DNA of 64,000 nucleotides from Mycobacterium sp. PSTR-4-N (lineage in GTDB: Bacteria > Actinomycetota > Actinomycetes > Mycobacteriales > Mycobacteriaceae), in contig NZ_JAKRFN010000001.1 of the NCBI RefSeq assembly GCF_022348085.1, forward strand, positions 496,001 to 560,000. The letters are read 5' to 3'. Both the position numbers and the translations under genes were made by a program. Below the pieces are notes generated by a model. It had not been told where the DNA came from and did no database searches. It saw only the letters and a list, made by a program, of their open reading frames with translations. Positions 10,611 to 18,570 of the stretch are shown in pieces (the stretch's first letter is position 1; each line of letters begins with the position of its first letter).

Positions 10611-11756
10611 TCAGTTCCAGGGCATCGCGAGCTTGACGATCTTGCGGACCACCGTCGCGAACTGCCGCGGTAGCGGGCCCGTGTTGTAGGGCACGCCGTA
10701 GCGCTCGCAGATGTCGCGCACCTTGGGCGCGATCTCCGCGTGCCGGAACGCCGGGATGTCCGGGAACAGGTGGTGCTCGATCTGGAAGCTGAGGTTGCCG
10801 CTGAGGATGTGGAACAGCTTGCCGCCGGTCAGGTTCGCCGAACCGAGCACCTGCCGGAAGTACCACTGACCCCGCGTCTCGGCCTTGGTCTCCTCGATCG
10901 AGAACTCCTGAACGTCCTCGGGGAAGTGGCCACAGAAGATGATCATGTAGGCCCACACGTTGCGCATCAGGTTGGCGGTCATGTTGCCCGCGAACACCCA
11001 CGGCGCGAACGGACCGGCGAGCAGCGGGAATGCCACATAGTCCTTCAGGGTCTGCTGCTTGGTCTTGCGCCAGATGCCGTCGAGGATCTCGCGCTTGTCG
11101 GCGACGGTGATCTCGCCGCGGGCGATGCGCTCGCTTTCCATCTCGTGCAGGGCGACGCCGTACTGGAACAGCACCATCAGCAGGAACGCCCACAGCGGGT
11201 TGCCCAGGTAGTACGGGTGCCACTTCTGGTCCGCGCTCATCCGCAGAATGCCGTAGCCCACGTCGCGGTCCATGCCGACGATGTTGGTGTAGGTGTGGTG
11301 CATGTAGTTGTGCGAATGGCGCCACTGGTCGGCCGGGCAGGCGGTGTCCCACTCGAATCCGCGCGAGGAAATCGCCGGGTCGCCCATCCAGTCGTACTGG
11401 CCGTGCATGACGTTGTGGCCAATCTCCATGTTGTCGATGATCTTCGACAATCCCAGCATCGCCGTGCCGGCCAGCCAGAACGGCGGGAAGATGCCACCGA
11501 AAAGCAGTGCACGTCCGCCGATTTCGAGTCCTCGCTGCGCCTTGATCATCCTGCGGATGTAGGTGGCGTCGCGCTCGCCGAGGTCGGCGATCACGCTTTC
11601 CTTCAACGCGTCGAGCTCGCGGCCGAAGGCTTCGGCCTGCTCGGGGGTCATGGTGATGGTGCGGCCGCCGACGGTCTTCGACAGCGTCTTGGCCTGGGGC
11701 TTCTCGGAAGTGCTTGTGGTGTCAGAAGTCTGAGTCGTGTCCAAAGTCTCGGTCAT
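10611..11756 (-). CDS. membrane fatty-acid desaturase (DesA3-like)
   Basis: 381 residues. The three histidine boxes of membrane di-iron desaturases are visible: GHNVMH (about 130), HSHNYMHHT (about 160) and QIEHHLFP (about 325), with hydrophobic segments between them. The N-terminal ~35 residues are Thr/Ser-rich and probably disordered. Family knowledge: DesA3-type enzymes desaturate stearoyl-CoA, taking electrons from a dedicated NADPH oxidoreductase. The adjacent upstream gene encodes such a partner, 43 bases away on the same strand, so the two are probably one transcript. GAACGAAAGGA, with its AGGA 5 bases before the ATG, acts as ribosome site. Control is probably by the divergent FabR/DesT-like regulator. 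Confidence 0.92.
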   Translation of the reverse strand: MTETLDTTQTSDTTSTSEKPQAKTLSKTVGGRTITMTPEQAEAFGRELDALKESVIADLGERDATYIRRMIKAQRGLEIGGRALLFGGIFPPFWLAGTAMLGLSKIIDNMEIGHNVMHGQYDWMGDPAISSRGFEWDTACPADQWRHSHNYMHHTYTNIVGMDRDVGYGILRMSADQKWHPYYLGNPLWAFLLMVLFQYGVALHEMESERIARGEITVADKREILDGIWRKTKQQTLKDYVAFPLLAGPFAPWVFAGNMTANLMRNVWAYMIIFCGHFPEDVQEFSIEETKAETRGQWYFRQVLGSANLTGGKLFHILSGNLSFQIEHHLFPDIPAFRHAEIAPKVRDICERYGVPYNTGPLPRQFATVVRKIVKLAMPWN

Positions 11757-11799
11757 CTCTTCGTTCCTTTCGCGGAGATCGACGTACTCGGTCGGGTTT

Positions 11800-12855
11800 C
11801 TACAGCGCGATGTCGACGTCGCCGAGCGGCGCGGAGACGCAGATCTGCACGTCCTCCTCGTCCGCCGATGACACCGCGCCGGTGATGACGTTGCGCACCA
11901 GGCCGCTGTTCTTTCGCCGGGTGCAGGAGAAGCAGATGCCCATCCGGCATCCGCTCTCCGGGGTCAGGCCGGCGTCCTCGGCCTGGTTGAGCAGTGGGCG
12001 GCCGTCGTCGGTCAACTCGATGCCGCTGTCGCTGAACGTGACCTGACCGCCCGAGGATTCGCCGTCGAACACCGGCGGCACGAAGCTCTCGTGGAGAGCG
12101 TCGGGGAACATCTCGCGGACCGCGTCGACCAGAGGCGTCGGGCCGCAGACGAACACCGCCCCGGGGTCGGTGAACGGCAGGTGGTCGGCGCCGAACCGGC
12201 CGGAGAGGTCCGAGCCGGCCGCGTCACGGGTGAAGCCGTGGCGCACCGTCACGTTCGGCATCGTGGCCGCGATCTCGGCGAGTTCGTCGCGGTAGCACGC
12301 CTCCTGAGCCGATCGCGCGTAGTGGACGAACGCGACCTCCCCTCGGTGGCCACGTGCGCGCAGCGTGCGCAGCATCGACATCACCGGCGTGATGCCGCTG
12401 CCGCCGGAGACGAACAACATCCGGTCCGGCAGGGTCTGGGGCAGAACGAAGTCGCCGGCCACGGAGTCGAGGTACACGACCATGCCGGGGCGCGCGTGCT
12501 CGTAGAGGTGGTTCGACACCAGGCCGCCGTCGTGGCGGCCGACCGTGAGCTCGATGTGCCGGTCGGTCTCGGAGCCCGCCGGCGAGTAGGGCCGCGTGCG
12601 ACGGCGTCCGTCGATCTCGACCGACAGGTTGATGTGCTGCCCGGCCCGGAAGCCGGCGAACGCGCGATTGGGCGCCAGCGTCAGCGTGACGCTGCGGGGA
12701 GTGCTGCGGCGCACCGCGACGACCCGTGCCCGGGCGTCCCCGCGCGTCCACGTCGGATCGACCAGCTCGGTGTACCGGTCGACGCCGTGCGGTCCGGTCA
12801 GGAGGTCCAGCAGCCTCGACCGCCGTGCCCGCGTGGTCAAAGTTTGAGTGAACAT
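11800..12855 (-). CDS. ferredoxin reductase with C-terminal 2Fe-2S domain, desaturase electron donor
   Basis: 351 residues. The FAD site RPYSPAG is near residue 90, the nucleotide-binding GGSGITPV near 150, the CGP loop near 235, and a plant-type [2Fe-2S] ferredoxin domain near 300 with CRMGICFSC and a distal Cys (VQICV). The closest known arrangement is the Rv3230c-Rv3229c pair of M. tuberculosis, where the reductase feeds DesA3; this role is inferred from adjacency to the desaturase. The ATG at 12855 lies inside a FabR/DesT-like palindrome, so repressor binding there would block initiation. A start a little downstream cannot be excluded. Confidence 0.9.
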   Translation of the reverse strand: MFTQTLTTRARRSRLLDLLTGPHGVDRYTELVDPTWTRGDARARVVAVRRSTPRSVTLTLAPNRAFAGFRAGQHINLSVEIDGRRRTRPYSPAGSETDRHIELTVGRHDGGLVSNHLYEHARPGMVVYLDSVAGDFVLPQTLPDRMLFVSGGSGITPVMSMLRTLRARGHRGEVAFVHYARSAQEACYRDELAEIAATMPNVTVRHGFTRDAAGSDLSGRFGADHLPFTDPGAVFVCGPTPLVDAVREMFPDALHESFVPPVFDGESSGGQVTFSDSGIELTDDGRPLLNQAEDAGLTPESGCRMGICFSCTRRKNSGLVRNVITGAVSSADEEDVQICVSAPLGDVDIAL

Positions 12856-12864
12856 GTGTATACC
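12847..12864. promoter_or_regulatory. candidate FabR/DesT-type operator
   Basis: The 18 bases AGTGAACATGTGTATACC form an imperfect palindrome. Read on the minus strand they match about 13 of 18 positions of the FabR operator as I recall it. The site covers the start codon of the reductase and faces the TetR gene. The match is from memory and needs a binding test. Confidence 0.4.
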
Positions 12865-12926
12865 GTGCGCGCTTCACGCACCCCGAGTCAAGAGATCGGT
12901 GCAGCGTGTGGTAGGTTTCACAGCCA

Positions 12927-13616
12927 GTGAACAGTCGTACGCCCAGGTCACACTCGGACCGGTCCGGACGGTCGAGCAGGTCACGGTCGGGAGCAGGCCG
13001 CGACACGCAGAGCCGCGAGGAACGCAAGGAAGCGACCCGCCGTGCGATCGTCGATGCGGCCCTGCACCTGCTGGCCGAGCGCAGCTTCAGTGCGCTGAGC
13101 CTGCGCGAGGTGACCCGCGAGGCGGGGATCGTGCCCGCCGCGTTCTACCGGCATTTCGAGTCGATGGAAGCGCTCGGCCTCGTGCTGATCGACGAGTCCT
13201 TCCGCACACTGCGCGACATGCTGCGCGGCGGACGCGCCGGCAAGCTCGACCCCAACAGGGTCATCGAATCCTCGGTGGACATCCTCATCGAGGGCGTGCA
13301 GGCCCGCCGCGAACACTGGCTGTTCATCGGGCGGGAACGCTCCAGCGGGGTGACGGTGCTGCGGTACGCGATCCGGACCGAGATCCGCCTGATCACCTCC
13401 GAGCTGGCCATCGACCTGGCCCGCTTCCCCGGGCTGAACACGTGGAGCGGCGAAGACCTCAACATCCTGGCCAGCGTCTTCGTGAACTCGATGATCTCGA
13501 TCGCCGAGGCGCTGGAGGACACCACCGACCCGGTGGCCGTCGCCGAGATCCGCAGGATCGCGATCAAGCAGCTACGCATGATCACCATCGGGGTGGCGGA
13601 ATGGCGCAGCAGCTAA
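12927..13616 (+). CDS. TetR regulator resembling FabR/DesT
   Basis: 229 residues, GTG start. After a basic, Ser/Arg-rich leader of about 30 residues comes a TetR helix-turn-helix (LREVTREAGIVPAAFYRHFESM, split here as LREVTREAGI and VPAAFYRHFESM). A C-terminal region of FabR type (RERS near 140, QLRMITIG near the end) follows. Family knowledge: FabR in E. coli and DesT in Pseudomonas repress desaturation or unsaturated-fatty-acid genes in response to acyl-CoA saturation. Here the gene is divergent from a desaturase/reductase pair exactly as desT is from desCB. A TAGGTT box ends nine bases before the GTG. Self-regulation through the shared intergenic region is likely. Confidence 0.88.
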   Translation: MNSRTPRSHSDRSGRSSRSRSGAGRDTQSREERKEATRRAIVDAALHLLAERSFSALSLREVTREAGIVPAAFYRHFESMEALGLVLIDESFRTLRDMLRGGRAGKLDPNRVIESSVDILIEGVQARREHWLFIGRERSSGVTVLRYAIRTEIRLITSELAIDLARFPGLNTWSGEDLNILASVFVNSMISIAEALEDTTDPVAVAEIRRIAIKQLRMITIGVAEWRSS

Positions 13617-13619
13617 CGT
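13614..13619 (+). promoter_or_regulatory. -10 box of the crotonase gene, leaderless type
   Basis: TAACGT overlaps the TetR stop codon and is followed by six bases and the ATG at 13626, so the crotonase may have its own leaderless transcript in addition to read-through. Confidence 0.45.
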
Positions 13620-13625
13620 GACGCC

Positions 13626-14405
13626 ATGGCGTCCGTCCTGGAAGTGACACGACCGCAGCCCGAGATCACCGTCCTGACCCTGAACCGACCCGATTCCCTC
13701 AATGCGCTGTCCTACGACCTGGTCGAAGCGCTGCACGCAGCGTTGGACGACGTCGCATCGGACAACACGTGCCGGGTCGTGGTGCTCACCGGCGCGGGCC
13801 GCGGTTTCTGCTCGGGTCTGGACCTACGCACCTCCGAACCCGAGCGGACCGGCGGTGGCCTCGAGTTCCCCCGTTCCGGAATGCGGTGGCAGGAGCGCAT
13901 CGCCGATCTGACCGCCAAGATCCACCGGCTCCGGCAGCCCGTGATCGCCGCCGTCAACGGCGTCGCCTACGGCGGCGGGCTGGGCATCGCGGCCTCGTGC
14001 GACCTTCGCGTCGCCGCGCCCACCGCGCGGTTCTGCACGCAGTTCATCAAGCTGGGCCTCGGCGGGTGCGACATCGGCGTGAGCTACACCCTGCCCCGCA
14101 TCGTGGGCGCGGGCCAGGCCTTCGACCTGATCCTCACCGCCCGCGTCGTCGCCGCCGACGAAGCACTGCGCCTCGGCCTGGCGTCCCGAGTGGCCGACGA
14201 CGCCGTTGCCGAGGCGCTTGCGATCGCCGAAACACTCTGCGGCTACGGCAAATTCGGCGTGGAATCGACGAAGCAAGTCCTGTGGGCCAACCTCGACGCG
14301 GGTAGCCTCGAGGCCGCGCTGCACCTGGAGAACCGCAGCCAGATACTGTCCAGCACCAGCGGCGAGATGCGCGAGGCGGCGGCGAAGGTGCTGCGCAAGA
14401 CCTAG
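13626..14405 (+). CDS. enoyl-CoA hydratase/isomerase family (crotonase)
   Basis: 259 residues with the two crotonase oxyanion-hole segments, GFCSGLDL near residue 60 and GVAYGGGLG near 110. Family knowledge: crotonases act on acyl-CoA thioesters, as hydratases in beta-oxidation or as isomerases and related enzymes; the exact substrate cannot be read from sequence. At the position of the second catalytic acid the stretch GLGGCDIGVSYTLPR is Cys/Asp-containing rather than the usual Glu, so it may not be a standard hydratase. It lies nine bases after the TetR gene and is convergent with the SDR, fitting the lipid theme of the region. Confidence 0.9.
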   Translation: MASVLEVTRPQPEITVLTLNRPDSLNALSYDLVEALHAALDDVASDNTCRVVVLTGAGRGFCSGLDLRTSEPERTGGGLEFPRSGMRWQERIADLTAKIHRLRQPVIAAVNGVAYGGGLGIAASCDLRVAAPTARFCTQFIKLGLGGCDIGVSYTLPRIVGAGQAFDLILTARVVAADEALRLGLASRVADDAVAEALAIAETLCGYGKFGVESTKQVLWANLDAGSLEAALHLENRSQILSSTSGEMREAAAKVLRKT

Positions 14406-15172
14406 CGCGGGGTGCCGCCGCCGTCGACCATGATGACCTGTCCGGTCATGAAGCTGCCCGCATCCGAGGTCAACAGCAGTGCGGCGCCGACCATTTCGTC
14501 AGCGGAGGCCAACCGACGCATGAGCGTGCCGCTGACCATCCCGTCGATCGCCTCGGGCGGGTTCTTGCGCATCATGTCGGTGTCGACGGGTCCGGGGGCC
14601 AGCGCGTTGACCCGGATCCCGTCGTGCGCCAGCTCCGCTGCCATGGACCGCGTGAACGACATCAGCGCGGCCTTCATCGACGCGTAGATCGCCAACATCG
14701 GCGCGAAGATGAACGCCCCCACCGACACCATGTTCAGCACCGCGGCATGCTCGCTGGCCTTCAGATGGGGCAGCGCCGCCTGCACGAGGAACACCGGCCC
14801 GCGCAGATTCACCTCGAAGGACTTCGTGAGCCCATCGGGCGTCATCTGACCGAGCGGCTGGGCCAGCGCGTTGGCGGCGTTGTTGACCACCACGTCCACC
14901 CCACCGAACTCGGCGACGGTGCGCTCCACGAGTGCGCCGAGGTCGTCGACCTCACCGAGATGGGTGGGCACGCCGATCGCCTCGCCACCGAGCTCGCGCA
15001 GCGCCGCCGCGGCATGCTCGCACGCGTCGGCCTTGCGGCTGGCCACCACCACCCGCGCGCCCGCCAACACATAGCCCTGCGCCAGCGCCAGACCGATGCC
15101 GCGGGTGCCGCCGGTCACGATCACGGTCCGCCCCGACATGTCGAAGAGTCGATCGAAGGTGGGTCGATCCAC
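14402..15172 (-). CDS. short-chain dehydrogenase/reductase (SDR)
   Basis: 256 residues from a GTG at 15172. Classical SDR features are present: TGGTRGIGLALA nucleotide-binding loop near residue 20, NNAAN near 95, catalytic Ser in MVSVGAF near 145, and YASMK with Tyr and Lys near 160. The family uses NAD(P)H to interconvert alcohols and ketones; substrate unknown. The GTG overlaps the stop of the upstream polyproline gene by one base (TAGTG), so translation of the two is coupled. The stop overlaps the crotonase stop by four bases on the opposite strand. Confidence 0.9.
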   Translation of the reverse strand: MDRPTFDRLFDMSGRTVIVTGGTRGIGLALAQGYVLAGARVVVASRKADACEHAAAALRELGGEAIGVPTHLGEVDDLGALVERTVAEFGGVDVVVNNAANALAQPLGQMTPDGLTKSFEVNLRGPVFLVQAALPHLKASEHAAVLNMVSVGAFIFAPMLAIYASMKAALMSFTRSMAAELAHDGIRVNALAPGPVDTDMMRKNPPEAIDGMVSGTLMRRLASADEMVGAALLLTSDAGSFMTGQVIMVDGGGTPR

Positions 15173-15510
15173 TAGATGCACCCGCCGACGCTGATCCGTC
15201 GGCCGACATCGGCGCAGACACTGACGTCCGGCGTCCAGGCCACCGGCGGCGGGGGTGGGGGTGGCGGAGGCGGAGGTGGTGGCGGCGGCGGTGGCGGCGC
15301 CCCCGGTGGCGGTGGAGGGGGTGGGGGCGGCGGAGGTGGTGGTGGCGGGGTCAGCACTCCGTTGAGCTCCCAGAGCGGGTCGGAACACCCGGTGACGTCG
15401 ACGATCCGGCCTCCGATCGAGCCGCAGATCGCCTGCGCGGGCGGTGATGGCACCAGCAGGGGACTCACCCCGACCGTCACGGCCGTCGCCACGAGCCAGC
15501 TGATGCGCAC
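15172..15510 (-). CDS. small secreted protein with polyproline linker and paired Cys motifs
   Basis: 112 residues, not a family I recognise. GTG at 15510 was chosen because GGGAGGA lies six bases upstream. A signal peptide (Arg, then a hydrophobic stretch ending PAQA) is followed by a short Cys lobe (CGSIGGRIVDVTGC), the text SDPLWELNGVLT, about 15 prolines, Gly-Ala, about 18 prolines, then a second Cys lobe (CADVGRRISVGGC) at the very end. The two lobes share the pattern C-x3-G-x-R-I-x-V-x-G-C. The mature protein is probably extracellular, with a rigid rod spacing two small disulfide knots. Coupling to the SDR gene is unexplained. Confidence 0.72.
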   Translation of the reverse strand: MRISWLVATAVTVGVSPLLVPSPPAQAICGSIGGRIVDVTGCSDPLWELNGVLTPPPPPPPPPPPPPPPGAPPPPPPPPPPPPPPPPPPVAWTPDVSVCADVGRRISVGGCI

Positions 15511-15925
15511 ACGCACTCCTCCCTGTCCGCAGTCACGGCGCGGATCAGCGTCGATTGTGGCAGCCCTGGATCGTCGGCGCGGTCGAACACGCGCAACACC
15601 GCTCGAGCCGACGGCGGCCGACTTTGCCAGCATCGGACGTTCGCGTATCGGCGCGCGCCATCGCCACAGCGCACGGGCGCCGACCCGGCGGTACCGCCCG
15701 ACCGGCTCGTCGTAGCGACTGATCGAGGGTGCCGAGCAAATTCGATGTTGCCTCTCCTTCGGAGAAGAACGCCACGTCGAAGGAATTTTGTAGATTTCAA
15801 GTATTCGGTCAGCGAACTCGTTGACGATGTCGTACATTTCCGGGGTGCGCACTCGCGGCGCATGGTGTGTGTTCAGATCGCAACCGCGGATCGCAGTTCG
15901 AGGGGAGTTGCGATCTGGACGCACA
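15511..15925. other. gene-free spacer with an AT-richer patch
   Basis: No convincing gene lies between the polyproline gene and rluA. Bases about 15735-15850 are clearly less GC-rich than everything nearby. On the minus strand this patch holds an ATG at 15838 followed by protein-like text (MYDIVNEFADRILEIYKI) that soon degrades into Arg-rich sequence, without a ribosome site, so a decayed gene is possible. The right end is occupied by a large inverted repeat. Confidence 0.5.
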
Positions 15926-15926
15926 C
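15865..15926. repeat. 20-bp inverted repeat abutting the rluA stop codon
   Basis: Arms 15865-15884 and 15907-15926 are reverse complements except at two positions, with a 22-base loop. The outer end touches the TAG of rluA. On the plus strand the two mismatches become G-U pairs. It could be a terminator for rluA (no T-tract) or a protein-binding site. Confidence 0.75.
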
Positions 15927-16801
15927 TAAAGGTCGCGCAGAGTGCGGGCGCTCGTGAACACGTGACGCCGCCCCGTGACCGGATCGTCGAACGCCACGCT
16001 GTGCGCGAGCAGTTGCAACGGCGTCGAGAAGTCATCCGGCGCCACGTCGACGACCTCCGGGTACAACGGATCACCGGTGATCGGCACGCCCAGTGACGCC
16101 ATGTGCACCCGCAACTGGTGCGTACGGCCGGTGCGAGGAGACAGCCGGTACCGCGCTCCGTGCTGCTCGGCCCCCTCCCGCTCGACCCGCGTCTCGGCGT
16201 TCGGTTCACCCGGCTCCTCCGCCGCCTGCAGGCAGCCGCGCCGCTTGACGATGCGGCTGCGCACCGTGACCGGCAAAGCGATGTCCACGTCCGGGGCGTG
16301 CGCCAGATACACCTTGTCGACCTCGCCCCGGGCGAACAGCGTCTGATAGGCACCGCGGACCTCGCGGCGAACGGTGAACACCAGTACACCCGCGGTCAGC
16401 CGGTCCAGTCGGTGCGCCGGACTCAGCTCCGGCAGCTGCAACTCCCGGCGCAGCCGTACCAGGGCCGTCTGCGCGACGTGGCCTCCCCGCGGCATCGTCG
16501 CCAGGAAATGCGGCTTGTCGGCGACGACGATGTTGTCGTCGCGATACAGAATGGGGATCTCGAACGGAACCGGCACCTCGTCGGGCAGGTCCCGATACAG
16601 GTACACGTACGCGCCCGGCGGCAGCACCGTCGACGTCGTCACGACCGCCCCGTCCGCGCACACCACCTCTCCCGCAAGCACTTTCGCCGCCGCATCCTCG
16701 CCGAACCGATCGGCCAGCTCGACGAGCACCGCACCACCGCGCAGCCGCACCCGCGCCGGCCCCAGCCCGTCACGCACCGGGAGCGGCGCGGGGCGTCTCA
16801 C
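15926..16801 (-). CDS. RluA-family pseudouridine synthase (Rv3300c-like)
   Basis: 291 residues. The catalytic motif HRLDRLTAG is near residue 130, preceded by DDNIVVADKPHFLATMP, and GRTHQLRVHMASLG near 220 completes the RluA signature. Family knowledge: these enzymes isomerise uridine to pseudouridine in rRNA or tRNA, with the Asp of HRLD as nucleophile. The GTG at 16801 was chosen because it overlaps the glpD stop (GTGA) and its product MRRPAPLPVRDGL matches the homologue's start as I recall it. It is co-directional with glpD; the phoY1 gene found between them in M. tuberculosis is absent here. Confidence 0.9.
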   Translation of the reverse strand: MRRPAPLPVRDGLGPARVRLRGGAVLVELADRFGEDAAAKVLAGEVVCADGAVVTTSTVLPPGAYVYLYRDLPDEVPVPFEIPILYRDDNIVVADKPHFLATMPRGGHVAQTALVRLRRELQLPELSPAHRLDRLTAGVLVFTVRREVRGAYQTLFARGEVDKVYLAHAPDVDIALPVTVRSRIVKRRGCLQAAEEPGEPNAETRVEREGAEQHGARYRLSPRTGRTHQLRVHMASLGVPITGDPLYPEVVDVAPDDFSTPLQLLAHSVAFDDPVTGRRHVFTSARTLRDL

Positions 16802-18522
16802 GTGAGCGGGACCGGTTCGAGGATCTCCGCGCGCGCCTCGGGTGCCGCGACCCGCAACGCGTCTGCCGACTCGTCGTCGGGCTGGGTCTGCGAGCGCACC
16901 TCGGCATCGACCCGGGCGCGGTAGGTCTCGACTTCGCGATCCACATCCTCCGGGGACCAATTCAGCACGGGCGCAACGATGTCGGCGACCTCGCGAGCGC
17001 AGTCCACCCCGCGATGCGGATACTCGATCGAGATCCGCATGCGCCGGGCGAGGATGTCCTCCAGATGCAATGCCCCTTCGGCAGCAGCGGCGTAGGCGGC
17101 CTCGACCTTGAGGTACACCGGCGCATCGGTGATCGGCTCGAGCAACTCGGGCCGCTCGTCGGCCATCGACAGCACCTCGTCGATCAGTGAGCCGTACCGG
17201 TCGAGCAGATGCCGGACGCGGTACGGATGCAGCCCGTAACGCTTTCCGACACTTTGCGTTTGATTCACCAGCGCGAAGTAACCGTCGGCACCCATCAACG
17301 GCACCTTCTCCGTGATGGACTTCGCCACCCGGGTGGGCACGAACTCCGCAGCCGCGTCGATCGCGTCCTCGGCCATCACCCGGTAGGTGGTGTACTTGCC
17401 GCCGGCGATCGCCACCAGGCCGGGCGACGGGACCGCGACCGCGTGCTCCCGCGACAGCTTCGAGGTCTCCTCGCTCTCCCCGGCCAGCAGTGGCCGCAAT
17501 CCGGCGTAGACGCCGTCGATGTCGTCATGGGTCAGCGGCGTGGCCAGCACGGTGTTGACGGTGCCGAGGATGTAGTCGATGTCGGCCTTGGTGGCCGCCG
17601 GATGGGCCAGGTCGAGATTCCAGTCGGTGTCGGTGGTGCCGATGATCCAATGGGTGCCCCACGGGATCACGAACAGCACCGACTTCTCGGTGCGCAGGAT
17701 GATCGCGACCTCACTGACGATGCGGTCACGCGGGACGACGATGTGCACCCCCTTCGAGGCACGCACCCGGAACCGGCCGCGCTGCTTCGACAGTGCCTGG
17801 ATCTCGTCGGTCCACACCCCGGTGGCGTTGACCACGACGTGCGCGCGGACGTCGGTGACCGAGCCGTCCTCGGAGTCCCGCACCCGCACCCCGGTGACCC
17901 GGTCGCCCTCCCGGCGCAACGCGACCACCTGCGTCGACGTCCGCACCACCGCCCCGTAGTGCGCGGCGGTGCGCGCGACCATCATGGTGTGCCGGGCGTC
18001 GTCGACGACGGTGTCGTAGTAGCGGATTCCGCCGATCAGCGCGCTGCGCTTGAGTCCCGGCGACAGCCGCAGCGCCCCGGCGCGCGTCAGATGCTTCTGC
18101 GCAGGAACGGATTTGGCGCCGCCCAGGCTGTCGTAGAGGAAGATGCCCGCCGCGATGTAGGGCCGCTCCCACCAGCGGTTGGTCAGCGGGAACAGAAATG
18201 GCAGCGGCTTGACCAGATGCGGCGCCAGCGTCGTCAGCGACAGCTCGCGCTCGTGCAGCGCCTCGCGCACCAGCCCGAACTCCAGCTGCTCGAGGTAGCG
18301 CAGCCCGCCGTGGAACATCTTGCTGCTGCGACTCGAAGTGCCCGACGCGAAATCACGGGCCTCGACGAGCGCCACCTTCAGACCACGGGTCGCCGCGTCG
18401 AGCGCAGCGCCGGCGCCCACGACTCCCCCGCCGATCACCACGACGTCGAACTGCTCACTGCCGAGCTGCTGCCACGCCTGGGCACGCTGATCAGGGCCGA
18501 GATCGTCCACCTGGGTGCTCAC
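16798..18522 (-). CDS. glpD2: aerobic glycerol-3-phosphate dehydrogenase GlpD2
   Basis: 574 residues. The FAD-binding VVVIGGGVVGAGAALDAATRG starts near residue 30 (VVVIGGGVVG core), followed by the GTSSRSSKMFHGGLRYLE stretch and the C-terminal helical domain (HRGVDCAREV). It oxidises sn-glycerol-3-phosphate to dihydroxyacetone phosphate at the membrane and passes electrons to quinone. The second of two in-frame GTGs was chosen (18522) because AAGGAAGG directly abuts the first. It ends in a four-base overlap with rluA. It lies next to lpdA, as in M. tuberculosis. Confidence 0.94.
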   Translation of the reverse strand: MSTQVDDLGPDQRAQAWQQLGSEQFDVVVIGGGVVGAGAALDAATRGLKVALVEARDFASGTSSRSSKMFHGGLRYLEQLEFGLVREALHERELSLTTLAPHLVKPLPFLFPLTNRWWERPYIAAGIFLYDSLGGAKSVPAQKHLTRAGALRLSPGLKRSALIGGIRYYDTVVDDARHTMMVARTAAHYGAVVRTSTQVVALRREGDRVTGVRVRDSEDGSVTDVRAHVVVNATGVWTDEIQALSKQRGRFRVRASKGVHIVVPRDRIVSEVAIILRTEKSVLFVIPWGTHWIIGTTDTDWNLDLAHPAATKADIDYILGTVNTVLATPLTHDDIDGVYAGLRPLLAGESEETSKLSREHAVAVPSPGLVAIAGGKYTTYRVMAEDAIDAAAEFVPTRVAKSITEKVPLMGADGYFALVNQTQSVGKRYGLHPYRVRHLLDRYGSLIDEVLSMADERPELLEPITDAPVYLKVEAAYAAAAEGALHLEDILARRMRISIEYPHRGVDCAREVADIVAPVLNWSPEDVDREVETYRARVDAEVRSQTQPDDESADALRVAAPEARAEILEPVPLT

Positions 18523-18570
18523 GTGCACCTTCCTTGTTACCGGTCAGTACGGAGTCCAGGGTACGTGGCA

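Noticed and set aside
15176..15715. Glycine-rich plus-strand frame resembling a PE_PGRS-type protein
   Set aside because: It is the exact mirror of the proline codons of the secreted protein on the other strand, has no ribosome site and no PE domain.
15477..15863. 128-codon minus-strand frame upstream of the polyproline gene
   Set aside because: Arg/Ser-rich, no ribosome site, overlaps the polyproline gene start in another frame; only its first part looks protein-like.
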